From JACVRW01 sp963764665 (GTDB taxonomy: Bacteria; Actinomycetota; Thermoleophilia; Solirubrobacterales; Thermoleophilaceae), in NCBI GenBank assembly GCA_963764665.1, contig CAVXTL010000002.1:1-64000 (forward strand): 64,000 nucleotides of DNA, written 5' to 3'. The notes beneath the pieces were generated by a model that did not search any database, had not been told where the DNA came from, and worked only from the letters and a program-made list of their open reading frames with translations. The position numbers and the translations under genes were made by a program. Numbering within the stretch: position 1 is the stretch's first letter; each line of letters opens with the position of its first letter. Positions 23,355 to 31,196 of this stretch are shown piece after piece.

Positions 23355-24194
23355 TCAGCGGGCCAGGCCCAGGTCGAACCCGAATACGGCCTTCACGCCG
23401 CGTCGCACGCCGGGTCCGGCGTAGGTGACCGTCAGCTTGATGTCGTGACAGGTGCGGATGCTCGCGGCGGTCTCGCGCGGGATCTTGAAGACCCAGCGGC
23501 GGCCCGCCTTCGAGTGGCTCAGGGGGCCGCTGCCGCAGATCCCAGTGAGCTCGAGCCTGCGGGTGGGCACCTTGAGGTCGATCGTGACCGGGGTGCCCGC
23601 GCGTACGGGGAGCCGGCGGCGGGTGCTGGGCTGCGACGCCGGCAGCGTGCACGTCTTCGGAGTGGGCCGGCAGTAGGGCCCGCGGGTGGCCTTGAGCGAG
23701 GTGGCCGGCGTGCTGATGACAGCCTGCGGCGGCCAGTCGGTTGTCACGCGCGCGCTACACGCCTCGCCGCCCTTGAAGACCGCCGCGAAGGTCACGGACT
23801 CGGAGGCGCCGCGTGCCGCGGTGTGGATCGACACGCGCTTGGTGCAGCGGTCGAGCGGGAGGTCCTCGTCGTCGCAGCCTGCCTCGCAGGGGCGCCAGTA
23901 GGCGCTCACGGCGTAGCGGCCGCGGGGTAGCGAGACGATCGCGCGGCCGGATGCGGCGTTCCGCTGCGCGACAACCTTTCCGGCGGCGTTGCGCACCACC
24001 ACGAACGGCGTGGCGCCGGCGCTGTACGGGCCGGCGCTCTCGTCGAAGCGCGCGGTGAACACCAGCCGCCCCTGCTTCGCCGCGGCCTGGGCGGACGTCG
24101 ACGGATCGCCGGCGGATGTGCCGGCGAAGGTGAGCGCCCCGATGACCGCGATCAGCAAGACCGCTCCCGGGGAGGAGGCGGCGGATCCCCTCAT
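23355..24194 (-). CDS. Secreted protein of unknown function
   Basis: 279 residues from ATG 24194, with weak ribosome-binding site GGATGGGA and a signal sequence (GAVLLIAVIGALTFAGTSAG). The mature part looks all-beta: RLVFTARFDESAGPYSAGATPFVVV, SLPRGRYAVSAYWRPC, a cysteine-rich loop CEAGCDDEDLPLDRC, and TIDLKVPTRRLELTGICG. No named domain was recognised. The same frame stays open further upstream into the preceding surface-protein gene; the internal start, its own signal peptide and a strong hairpin at 24244-24264 argue for a separate gene. Confidence 0.6.
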   Translation of the reverse strand: MRGSAASSPGAVLLIAVIGALTFAGTSAGDPSTSAQAAAKQGRLVFTARFDESAGPYSAGATPFVVVRNAAGKVVAQRNAASGRAIVSLPRGRYAVSAYWRPCEAGCDDEDLPLDRCTKRVSIHTAARGASESVTFAAVFKGGEACSARVTTDWPPQAVISTPATSLKATRGPYCRPTPKTCTLPASQPSTRRRLPVRAGTPVTIDLKVPTRRLELTGICGSGPLSHSKAGRRWVFKIPRETAASIRTCHDIKLTVTYAGPGVRRGVKAVFGFDLGLAR

Positions 24195-24243
24195 CGGGTC
24201 CCATCCAACCACGACTTGCCCTTCTTCGCCATCCGCACGGCGA

Positions 24244-24264
24244 GGCCCCGGGCTACCCGGGGCC
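24244..24264. terminator. Strong GC hairpin between surface-protein genes
   Basis: GGCCCCGGG and CCCGGGGCC form a perfect 9-bp stem with a 3-base loop between the expected end of the 24287-25362 gene and the start of the next gene. No T-tract is present, as is common for hairpins in very high-GC actinobacteria. Confidence 0.45.
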
Positions 24265-24286
24265 CCGCCGGCGGAGGGCTCGCGGC

Positions 24287-25362
24287 TCAGCGCACGAAGC
24301 GCCGGGCCGGGAGCGGTGTGGCATCCCCGGAAGCCGATGCGGCGGCCGGGAGCCCTGAACAACGTGAGGGAGAACAGCAGCGCCAGCCCGCTCAGGAGGA
24401 GCCACACGCCGGCCGCGATGAGCAGCCAGGCGGAGACCCCGGTGAGCGGCAGCGACCCCGCCACGTCGACGAGGGCGGCCGGGACGAGTCCCGCGCCAAG
24501 GGGCAACGAGGCCCCGCCATCGCCACGCAGCACCGCCATGTCCCCAATCCCGCCGGCACCAGGCGACTCGGCGAGATCGCCCGATCCCAGCGTCCCGGCG
24601 GCCCCTGCGCCACCGGAGGACGAGCCGGCGGCACTCGAGGCAACGCCCCGAAGTGCCGCCGTGCTCGTCTCGAGGAGCCGCGCCACACCCGTGACCGGGG
24701 TGGCTACGGCTCCTTCGGTCGTGGACCCGGTGGCTGCCGCTGCCTCCCGGATACCCCTGCCGAGGACCTCGGTCAGGGCGCCCACCCCGGCCTCGGTGAC
24801 CTCTTCCACGACCTCCGCGCCGTCGTCTCCGCCGGTCGTGTCCGGATCGTTCCCGTCATTGCTCAGAACGCTGACGGGTACGTCCGCCCCGACGGAGCCG
24901 ACCTGCGTGGCTCCTTCCGACCCGGTGGCTGTCTGTCCACCGTCTGCCGGAGCTTCCGACGACGTGCCTCCGTCGCCGTCGCTCGCCACGCGCACGGGCG
25001 CGCTTGCGGTTTGTGATCCAACCTGGGCCCCTCCCGAGGCCCCGTCCGCGGCCTGACTGCCACTTCCCGCGCCGCCGCCGGCGGGGCGTCATCGCCGTCG
25101 CTGAGGACGCGTACCGGGGCGCTCACCGTCTGCGAGCCGACCTGGCCCGCTCCGGTGGAGTCGCCGGTGTCCTGTGCTCCGGCGGCCGCCGCTGCGGGTG
25201 TACCGGAGTCGCCGCCGTCGCTGAGTACCCGCACGGGCACGCTCATCGACTGGGCGCCGACCTGGCCGGTCGCGGTCGATTGTGTGGTTGCTTGGCTCGG
25301 GGTGTCCGCCCACGCCGGCTGTGCAGCCAGTACAGCCCCGAGCACCGAAGTGCTGCGTTCAT
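24287..25362 (-). pseudogene. Repeat-bearing surface protein with LPLTG-like anchor, reading frame broken
   Basis: The expected ATG 25362 has ribosome-binding site AGGGAG, but the signal peptide (VLGAVLAAQPAWADT) reads in another frame, one base short near 25346. Two repeats in that frame (SVPVRVLSDGGD, SAPVRVLSDGDD) are followed by a third and fourth (SAPVRVASDGDG, DVPVSVLSNDGN) in a different frame after a break near 25080. The C-terminus has SLPLTG, a long hydrophobic helix and FRAPGRR, like a sorting signal or membrane anchor. A further shift near 24320 would reach the stop at 24287. All breaks lie in G/C runs, so assembly error or phase variation are alternatives to true decay. Confidence 0.55.
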
Positions 25363-25396
25363 CTGAACTTCTCCCTCTTCGCGTTTCGAACGTCGT

Positions 25397-25416
25397 GCCG
25401 GGCGCGGAGGCCCGGC
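25397..25416. terminator. Hairpin downstream of the 25438-26205 gene
   Basis: GCCGGGC and GCCCGGC form a 7-bp stem with a 6-base loop in the 75-base gap between two same-strand surface-protein genes. There is no T-tract. Confidence 0.35.
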
Positions 25417-25437
25417 GTCATCGGCAGCCCGGGAGGG

Positions 25438-26205
25438 CTAGCCGGGACGTTCGAGCGCGAAGGCGAGCGGCAAAGGCCGCCCGACCGCGTCGAAGCGCGG
25501 CAGCCGCGTCTTGAGCGCGGATGCTGCGAGGAAGAGAAGCGTGAGGAGCACCGCGGCGGCGCCGGAGGAGAACGCCGCCGACGCCACGCCGGCGCCGCTG
25601 CCGGAGTTCAGTGCGGGACCGGCCGGCGAGGGGCCGGCGGGCTCGTCGGTGGTGGGCGGAAGCTCGGGGGCCGGCGAGTGTGCCGAGCGGCCGGCGCCGC
25701 GGTCCGAAGACACGCTCGCCGCGCCGGGTGACGCGGCCAGGTCGCTGGCGGCGGGGGGCGCGCTCCGGTGGGCCGGCGAGGCCATGCCGCGGGGCGCCTC
25801 GCGGCGCGCGCGAGCGGTCGGCCGCGGCGCGGCGGCCGGCGCGGCGGTGGCGGTGACATCCACCCCGGTCGTGGCCGCGGCGACGGTCTCGGTGGTGGCC
25901 ACCGTCCGCTCGACCGTGGCACCGAGCTCGGAGCCGTTCGCCGGCACGTTCCGGCCCGGATCGACCGGAAGCTCGGCGCGGGGCGGCTGCTGGGCTCCCT
26001 GCAGGGTGCGGGACACGACGCCGTCGACCTCGGCGGTCACCTGGCCGACCGTCGTGCCGGTGCTCTGAACGACCTCGTTCACGCCGGCCACCGTCTGCTC
26101 CAGCAGCCCGGAGGGAGTGGCGGCGCTGGCGCCGGCCGGCACGAGCAGCAGCAGGAGGGCCGTCAGCACTCCCGTCCTCGCGATGTTTCTCCCGGCGGCG
26201 CTCAT
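25438..26205 (-). CDS. Exported Ala/Pro/Thr-rich protein with C-terminal membrane anchor
   Basis: 255 residues from ATG 26205, about 10 bases after GGTGGAG. The signal peptide (TGVLTALLLLLVPAGASAA) is followed by a low-complexity extracellular region rich in Ala, Pro, Thr and Val (about 30-215) and one hydrophobic helix (AAVLLTLLFLAASAL) with a short basic tail. This is the layout of a wall-spanning or stalk protein tethered to the membrane. No catalytic domain is visible. It is in the same orientation as, and 75 bases upstream of, the repeat-bearing surface-protein gene, which has a similar overall design. Confidence 0.6.
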   Translation of the reverse strand: MSAAGRNIARTGVLTALLLLLVPAGASAATPSGLLEQTVAGVNEVVQSTGTTVGQVTAEVDGVVSRTLQGAQQPPRAELPVDPGRNVPANGSELGATVERTVATTETVAAATTGVDVTATAAPAAAPRPTARARREAPRGMASPAHRSAPPAASDLAASPGAASVSSDRGAGRSAHSPAPELPPTTDEPAGPSPAGPALNSGSGAGVASAAFSSGAAAVLLTLLFLAASALKTRLPRFDAVGRPLPLAFALERPG

Positions 26206-26333
26206 GGGTTGCGACTCCACCCGCAGGTGGGGTCAGGCGGAGTGGTACCCAGTGCGGAGCGCCTCACCGGAACTGCGCAAGTTCGGTTCAGGGTTGGGAG
26301 GACAAGCCTTCAGCGGCGGGTGGAATTTCCGCT

Positions 26334-27320
26334 CTACGAGCGCGTGACCACGAGCTTCGTCTCGAACTCGAGAACGGCCTCGGCGGCGGCCTCCCAGGGG
26401 ACCACCCGGCTGGTGACCAGCTCCGGCCGAAGGCGGCCGGCGGCCACGTGGTCGAGCACGTCCGGCAGCGCGGCTCGGGCCATCACGCGACCCACGTGGA
26501 GGTCGATCCCGTTCACGTACATCTGGAGCATCGGGAGCGGCGTCTCCGGCTCATACAGGATGCCCACGTGGGTGCACTCCCCGCCGCGCTCGGTGGCGCC
26601 GATCGCGGTCACGAGGCCCTCACGGGAGGCACTCGCGTCCACGGTCACCGGGAACGGCCCAAGCCGGCCGGACGGCGCTCCCTCCAGGACCTCCGCCCCG
26701 AGCTCGGCGGCCACGGCGAGGCGTGCGGGATCGGCGTCCAGGTAGGTGACGGAGGAGGAGCCGAGAGCGAGCGCGGCGTCCACCGCATACAGGCCCACCG
26801 AGCGCGCCAGGCCGCCCACCACCAGCACCGGGGCGCCGGGCCGCCGGGCGAGCGGGCCCGCCACGGTTCGCCAGCCGTCCACGACGTTGTCGCCCGCGCT
26901 GGCCACGCTCACCGGGTCCACGCCGTTCGGCACGGGCACGAGCATCGCGTCGGCGAACGGCACCCGCACGAGATCGGCCAGCGCGCCGCCCCAGTCGCCT
27001 CCCACCATCCCGAAGCCGTACATCGATTGCGGCGGCACGGCCTCGCAGTCGCCCGTGCGGCCGCGGCGGCAGAAGTCGCAGGCGCCGCAGCTGATCTGGA
27101 ACGGCACCGCCACGAGGTCGCCCACGTCGGGGCCGGCCACCTCGTCACCCACCGCCACGACCTCGCCCACCTGCTCATGGCCCAGCGCGATCTCGCCGGG
27201 GATCGGGGCCTGTCCCTGGATCATGAGGTGGTCGAGGTCGCAGAGGGCGACCGCCAGCGGCCGCACCAGCGCCTCGCCGGGGCCCCCGAGCACGGGGTCC
27301 GCCACGTCGCGCCACTCCAC
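26334..27320 (-). CDS. Zinc-dependent alcohol dehydrogenase (MDR family)
   Basis: 328 residues as drawn from GTG 27320. Catalytic-zinc ligands are in ALCDLDH (about 27) and GHEQVGEVV (about 47). The structural-zinc lobe is CGACDFCRRGRTGDC (about 78-92). The Rossmann motif appears as VLVVGGLARSVGL (about 168). The family oxidises alcohols or reduces aldehydes with NAD(P). The family's usual first beta strand (TKTGTAQVEWRDV) extends about 7 residues upstream of GTG 27320 with no ATG/GTG/TTG; the only candidate is a CTG overlapping the MarR stop. It follows the MarR gene directly and is probably co-transcribed with it. Confidence 0.82.
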   Translation of the reverse strand: MEWRDVADPVLGGPGEALVRPLAVALCDLDHLMIQGQAPIPGEIALGHEQVGEVVAVGDEVAGPDVGDLVAVPFQISCGACDFCRRGRTGDCEAVPPQSMYGFGMVGGDWGGALADLVRVPFADAMLVPVPNGVDPVSVASAGDNVVDGWRTVAGPLARRPGAPVLVVGGLARSVGLYAVDAALALGSSSVTYLDADPARLAVAAELGAEVLEGAPSGRLGPFPVTVDASASREGLVTAIGATERGGECTHVGILYEPETPLPMLQMYVNGIDLHVGRVMARAALPDVLDHVAAGRLRPELVTSRVVPWEAAAEAVLEFETKLVVTRS

Positions 27321-27340
27321 CTGCGCGGTGCCGGTCTTCG

Positions 27341-27811
27341 TCAGCTGTTTCGTGGGGACTCCTCTCGCTCGTCGAGACCGGCGACCTTCCGGAGCAGCGC
27401 ATTGAGCTGCTTGCGCTCGTCGGCGTTGAGCGCCCCGAAGACCTCCTTGCCGGCGTCGGTGCCGATCCGCCGCGCCCGAGCCGCGGCCTCCTGGCCGTCG
27501 TCGGTGAGGTACACGGCCCGCTTGCGCCGGTCGCTGGGGTGGGGGCGGCGCTCCGCCAGGCCACGTTCCTCGAGACCGTCGAGCGTGGCCACCATGGTGC
27601 TCGGATCGACGCCCGCCGCCTCGCCGATGGCCTGCTGCGTGATCCCGGGCTCGCGCTGCACCACGGCCAGAACGCCGAACTCGCGCGGATGGAGCCCGAG
27701 CTCGGCCTCGAGCGCCTTCGCGAAGCGCTCTCGCGAACGCCGCGCGACCCAGTTCACCAGGAAGCCGGTGTATTGGGCCAGCGCTTCCGGCGGCCGGTCG
27801 GAGCCGATCAC
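27341..27811 (-). CDS. MarR-family transcriptional regulator
   Basis: About 156 residues. The winged helix is clear: PREFGVLAVVQREPGITQQAIGEAAGVDPSTMVATLDGLEERGLAERRPHPSDRRKRAVYLTDDG, the standard MarR recognition helix and DxRxxR wing. Flanking helices form the dimer interface. GTG 27811 or 27820 are both possible starts. The gene diverges from the fatty-acid synthesis operon across a short region holding a 10-base inverted repeat, an arrangement like that of FabT, the MarR-type repressor of fatty-acid genes in streptococci. Direct control of the operon is an inference. Confidence 0.85.
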   Translation of the reverse strand: MIGSDRPPEALAQYTGFLVNWVARRSRERFAKALEAELGLHPREFGVLAVVQREPGITQQAIGEAAGVDPSTMVATLDGLEERGLAERRPHPSDRRKRAVYLTDDGQEAAARARRIGTDAGKEVFGALNADERKQLNALLRKVAGLDEREESPRNS

Positions 27812-27831
27812 GCGACGCACTCTACATCGCA

Positions 27832-27857
27832 CAAATGATTTGCGGGTCAAATCATTC
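27832..27857. promoter_or_regulatory. Likely MarR operator
   Basis: CAAATGATTT (27832-27841) and AAATCATTCG (27849-27858) are inverted halves separated by about 7 bases. This AT-rich patch is out of character with the surrounding GC-rich sequence and lies just upstream of the MarR gene and divergent to the KASIII gene, as expected for an auto-regulatory operator. Confidence 0.6.
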
Positions 27858-27883
27858 GACCCGTGCGCACGGCTGCGCCGGCA

Positions 27884-27924
27884 TCCCCCCAAGCGGGGGA
27901 AAGGTCCCCCCAGCCGGGGGGACC
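27884..27924 (+). promoter_or_regulatory. Two consecutive hairpins in the leader of the fatty-acid operon
   Basis: A CCCCC/GGGGG hairpin (27884-27900) is followed after two bases by GGTCCCCCC/GGGGGGACC (27903-27924), a perfect 9-bp stem with a 4-base loop. Both lie in the 5' leader of the KASIII gene. They could be an attenuator, an RNA-stabilising element or part of an unrecognised riboswitch. Confidence 0.35.
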
Positions 27925-28034
27925 GGGGAGGCGAACCGGTGGCTTGTGCGCCGGCACGCGGAAACCTTGCCCCCGTGACCGCAACCACGCTCACTCGCCA
28001 AGCGACCTGGCTCGACGGCTCGGCCGAGGCGCCC

Positions 28035-28979
28035 GTGTCCGCCGGCATCGCGTCGGTGGGGGCGAGCCTCCCGGAGACGGTGGTGGCCAACGGGCCGATC
28101 GCCGAGCGACTCGGTGTGACCGAGGACTGGATCTTCAGCCGCACCGGCATCCGGGAGCGGCGCGTGGCCGCGCCCGGCGCGCGCTTCGCGGACCTGGCCG
28201 CTGCGGCGGGGCGCGACGCCCTCACGCGGGCCGGGCTCGACGCCGCCGACCTCGACCTCGTGGTGGTGGCCACCATGAGCCAGGACGACCTGCTGCCCAA
28301 TGCCGCTCCGCTGGTGGCACGCGCCCTCGGGGCCTCTCGGGCGGGAGGGTTCGACGTGGGCGCCGCTTGCAGCGGCTTCCTCGCCGGGCTGGCGCTGGCC
28401 GCGGGCCAGGTGGAGGCCGGCAGGGCCGACCACGTGCTCGTGATCGGCGCGGATCTGATGTCCCGTTTCGTCGACCCCGACGACCGCCGCACCGCGGCGC
28501 TCTTCGGGGATGGAGCCGGAGCCGTGCTGGTCGGGCCCACGGACGGGCCCGGCCGCATCGGTCCGGTGGCGCTCGGCGCCGACGGCTCTGCGGCCGATCT
28601 GATCCACGTGCGCCGCGCCTCCGGCCTCGTGCACATGGAGGGCCACGAGACCTTCCGCATGGCGGTATCGCGGCTCGTTGAGGTCACCCGCCAGGCGGTG
28701 GAGGCCGCCGAGCTGGGCCTCGACGACATCGACCTCTTCGTCTACCACCAGGCCAACGGCAGGATCATGCGCTCGGTGGCGGAGCGCCTCGAGCTGCCCG
28801 CCGAGCGCGTGGTGGACTGCATCGAGGGCCTGGCCAACACGTCGGCGGCGTCCATTCCGCTGGCCCTGCGCCGCGCGGCGGCCGAGGGGAGGCTCGCCAC
28901 CGGCGACCGGGTGCTCCTCGCCGCCGTCGGCGCGGGCTTCACGTGGGGCGCGACCACCGTCGAGTGGGGTGCGTCATGA
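28035..28979 (+). CDS. fabH: 3-oxoacyl-ACP synthase III (KASIII)
   Basis: About 314 residues. The catalytic triad is visible: Cys in GAACSGFLAG (about 114), His in YHQANGRI (about 239) and Asn in GLANTSAASIP (about 270). It condenses acetyl-CoA or branched acyl-CoA with malonyl-ACP to start fatty-acid chains. GTG 28035 is preceded by GAGG at 5 bases and gives the family N-terminus SAGIASVGASLPETVV; an in-frame GTG at 27975 would add 20 unconserved residues. It is first in a seven-gene operon and overlaps fabG by 4 bases. Confidence 0.9.
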   Translation: MSAGIASVGASLPETVVANGPIAERLGVTEDWIFSRTGIRERRVAAPGARFADLAAAAGRDALTRAGLDAADLDLVVVATMSQDDLLPNAAPLVARALGASRAGGFDVGAACSGFLAGLALAAGQVEAGRADHVLVIGADLMSRFVDPDDRRTAALFGDGAGAVLVGPTDGPGRIGPVALGADGSAADLIHVRRASGLVHMEGHETFRMAVSRLVEVTRQAVEAAELGLDDIDLFVYHQANGRIMRSVAERLELPAERVVDCIEGLANTSAASIPLALRRAAAEGRLATGDRVLLAAVGAGFTWGATTVEWGAS

Positions 28980-29707
28980 AGCCGGACAGGGGATCGGCGC
29001 TCGTGACGGGAGCCTCGCGCGGAATCGGCGCGGCGGTGGCCCGCAGGCTCGCCGCGGCCGGCTGGCCCGTGGGCCTCAACTACCGCTCCGACGAGGAGGG
29101 CGCCGCACGCGTGGCGCGCCAGATCGAGACCGCGGGCGGCGCTGCCGCGCCCCTGCCGGGCGACGTGAGCGACCCCGCCACGGCCGAGCAGCTGCTCACC
29201 GATCTCGAGGACAGGTTCGGCCCGGTGCTCGTACTGGTCAACAACGCGGGCGTCCGCGACGACGCGATCGCGCTCCAGATCGACGACGAGGCCTGGTCGC
29301 GCGTGCTCGACACGAACCTCAGCGGCGCGTTCCGGCTCACCCGCCGAGCGCTGCGCCCGATGATCCGCGAGCGCTTCGGCCGCGTGATCAACATCGCGTC
29401 GGTGGTCGGCCGCCGTGCCAACCCGGGCCAGGCCAACTACGCCGCATCCAAGGCCGGCCTGATCGGGCTCACCGGCACGCTCGCGGCCGAAGTCGCGCGC
29501 CGAGGGGTGACCGTGAACGCCGTAGCGCCCGGCTTCATCGAGACAGAGATGACCGAGGGCGTGGGCCGTGACCTGCTCGACGCCGTGCCCGCGCGACGCG
29601 CCGGCACGCCCGAGGACGTGGCCGCCTGCGTGAGCTTCCTCGCGTCACCCGAGGCCGGCTACGTGACCGGCACGACTCTGACCGTCGACGGCGGCCTGAC
29701 CGCCTGA
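28976..29707 (+). CDS. fabG: 3-oxoacyl-ACP reductase
   Basis: 243 residues. TGASRGIGAAVA (NADPH site), NNAGVRDD (about 88), the active-site Ser in NIASVVGRRANPGQ and YAASK pair (about 153) define FabG. The segment GFIETEMTE and the C-terminal YVTGTTLTVDGGL are also typical. It reduces the 3-keto group during each elongation round. The ATG overlaps the fabH stop. A gap of 38 bases with AGAGGAG leads to the ACP gene. Confidence 0.92.
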   Translation: MKPDRGSALVTGASRGIGAAVARRLAAAGWPVGLNYRSDEEGAARVARQIETAGGAAAPLPGDVSDPATAEQLLTDLEDRFGPVLVLVNNAGVRDDAIALQIDDEAWSRVLDTNLSGAFRLTRRALRPMIRERFGRVINIASVVGRRANPGQANYAASKAGLIGLTGTLAAEVARRGVTVNAVAPGFIETEMTEGVGRDLLDAVPARRAGTPEDVAACVSFLASPEAGYVTGTTLTVDGGLTA

Positions 29708-29745
29708 CACAGACCCGACCCCGCAAACGAGAGACAGAGGAGACG

Positions 29746-29994
29746 ATGTCAACCGCAGTCACACCGCAGAAAGTCCAGGACCGCATCATCGAGGCGATCG
29801 TGTCGTTCGGGCCGGAGCCCGAGGACGTGAAGCTGGATGCGCGCTTCGAGGATCTCGAGGTGGATTCGCTCGACCTGGCGGAGCTCGCGCAGATCGCCGA
29901 GGACGAGTTCGGCGTGAAGATCGAGTCCTCCGACGTCGAGGGCCTGAAGACCGTCGGCGACGCCGTCGAGCTGGTTTCCGCGCGAGCGTCATGA
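29746..29994 (+). CDS. acpP: Acyl carrier protein
   Basis: 82 residues, acidic, with the phosphopantetheine attachment motif EVDSLDLAEL (Ser at about 43). The flanking helices (VQDRIIEAIVSFG and IAEDEFGVKIESSDVEGLKTVGDAVE) match the ACP four-helix fold. A strong AGAGGAG site precedes the ATG. It carries the growing acyl chain between enzymes of this operon. The stop overlaps the start of the KASII gene by 4 bases. Confidence 0.93.
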   Translation: MSTAVTPQKVQDRIIEAIVSFGPEPEDVKLDARFEDLEVDSLDLAELAQIAEDEFGVKIESSDVEGLKTVGDAVELVSARAS

Positions 29995-31196
29995 GCCGTC
30001 GCGTAGCGATCACCGGCGTCGGCGCGGTCACGCCCCTGGGCGTGGGCGCCGGACGCCTTCACGAGCGCTGGCGCGACGGCGAGTCGGGCATCGAGGACGG
30101 CATCGCACGCGCGGGCGAGTTCGATGCCACCGAGTTCATGTCGGCCAAGGAGGCGCGGCGCACCGACCGCTTCACCCAGCTGGCCGTGGCCGCCGCGCAG
30201 GAGGCGATCGAGAACGCCGGCTGGGCGGACGGCCCGCCCTATGAGCCCGATGCCGTGGGCTGCGTGATCGGCACGGGCATCGGCGGACTCGGCACGATCG
30301 AGGACGCCCACGACGTGCTGCGCGACAACGGCCCGGGGCGGGTGTCCCCGCTGACCGTCCCGCTGATGATGGCCAACGCCGGCTCCGCCGCCCTGGCCAT
30401 GCGTCACGGGCTCCAGGGCCAGGTGTACGGCGTGGTGTCGGCGTGCGCCGCCGGCGCGCATGCGATCGGCGGAGGCATGCGCATGATCCAGGCGGGCGAC
30501 GCCGACGCCGCGATCGTGGGTGGCTCCGAGGCCGCGCTGACGGCACTGGCGAGCGCCGCCTTCGCGGCCATGGACGCCACGTCGACCAGCGGGATCTCGC
30601 GCCCGTTCGACGCGCGCCGCGACGGCTTCGTGATGGGCGAGGGCGCCGGCGTGCTCGTGCTGGAGGCGCTCGACGACGCGGAGGAGCGTGGGGCGCCGGT
30701 GATCGGCGAGCTGCTCGGCTACGCCGCCACCGCCGACGCGCACCACCTCACCGCGCCCGAGCCCGACGGGCGCGGGGCGGCGCGCGCCATCGAGCGCGCC
30801 CTGGCCGATGCCGGCCTGCGGCCCGACGAGCTCGACTACGTGAACGCGCACGGCACCTCCACCCCGCTGAACGACCGTGCCGAGACGGTGGCCCTCAAGT
30901 CGGCGCTGGGCGACGCCGCCGGCAGCGTGCCGGTGTCCTCCACCAAGTCGGCCATCGGCCACCTGCTGGGCGCCGCGGGCGCCGTGGAGGCGGTGGCCAC
31001 GGTGCTGGCTCTGAACGAGCGCGTGGCGCCGCCCACGCTCGGCTACGGCGAGGTGGAAGAGGGTCTCGACCTGGACTACGTGCCCGACAGCGCCCGGCCG
31101 CTGGCCGGTGACGGCGAGCGCCCGGCCATCGGGATCTCGAACTCCTTCGGCTTCGGCGGGCACAACGCGGTGCTCTGCATGGCGGGGGCGTCATGA
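29991..31196 (+). CDS. fabF: 3-oxoacyl-ACP synthase II (KASII)
   Basis: 401 residues. Catalytic Cys in VVSACAAGAHAIG (about 155), first His in NAHGTSTPLND (about 290) and second His in KSAIGHLLGAAG (about 324) are all present, as is the C-terminal GFGGHNAVL. It elongates acyl-ACP with malonyl-ACP. The ATG overlaps the ACP stop, and the stop overlaps the carboxyltransferase start (ATGA), so translation is coupled through the operon. Confidence 0.93.
   Translation: MSRRVAITGVGAVTPLGVGAGRLHERWRDGESGIEDGIARAGEFDATEFMSAKEARRTDRFTQLAVAAAQEAIENAGWADGPPYEPDAVGCVIGTGIGGLGTIEDAHDVLRDNGPGRVSPLTVPLMMANAGSAALAMRHGLQGQVYGVVSACAAGAHAIGGGMRMIQAGDADAAIVGGSEAALTALASAAFAAMDATSTSGISRPFDARRDGFVMGEGAGVLVLEALDDAEERGAPVIGELLGYAATADAHHLTAPEPDGRGAARAIERALADAGLRPDELDYVNAHGTSTPLNDRAETVALKSALGDAAGSVPVSSTKSAIGHLLGAAGAVEAVATVLALNERVAPPTLGYGEVEEGLDLDYVPDSARPLAGDGERPAIGISNSFGFGGHNAVLCMAGAS

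Noticed and set aside
26448..27974. Plus-strand frame leading in-frame into KASIII
   Set aside because: It is antisense to the alcohol dehydrogenase and MarR genes; KASIII homology begins only near 28035.
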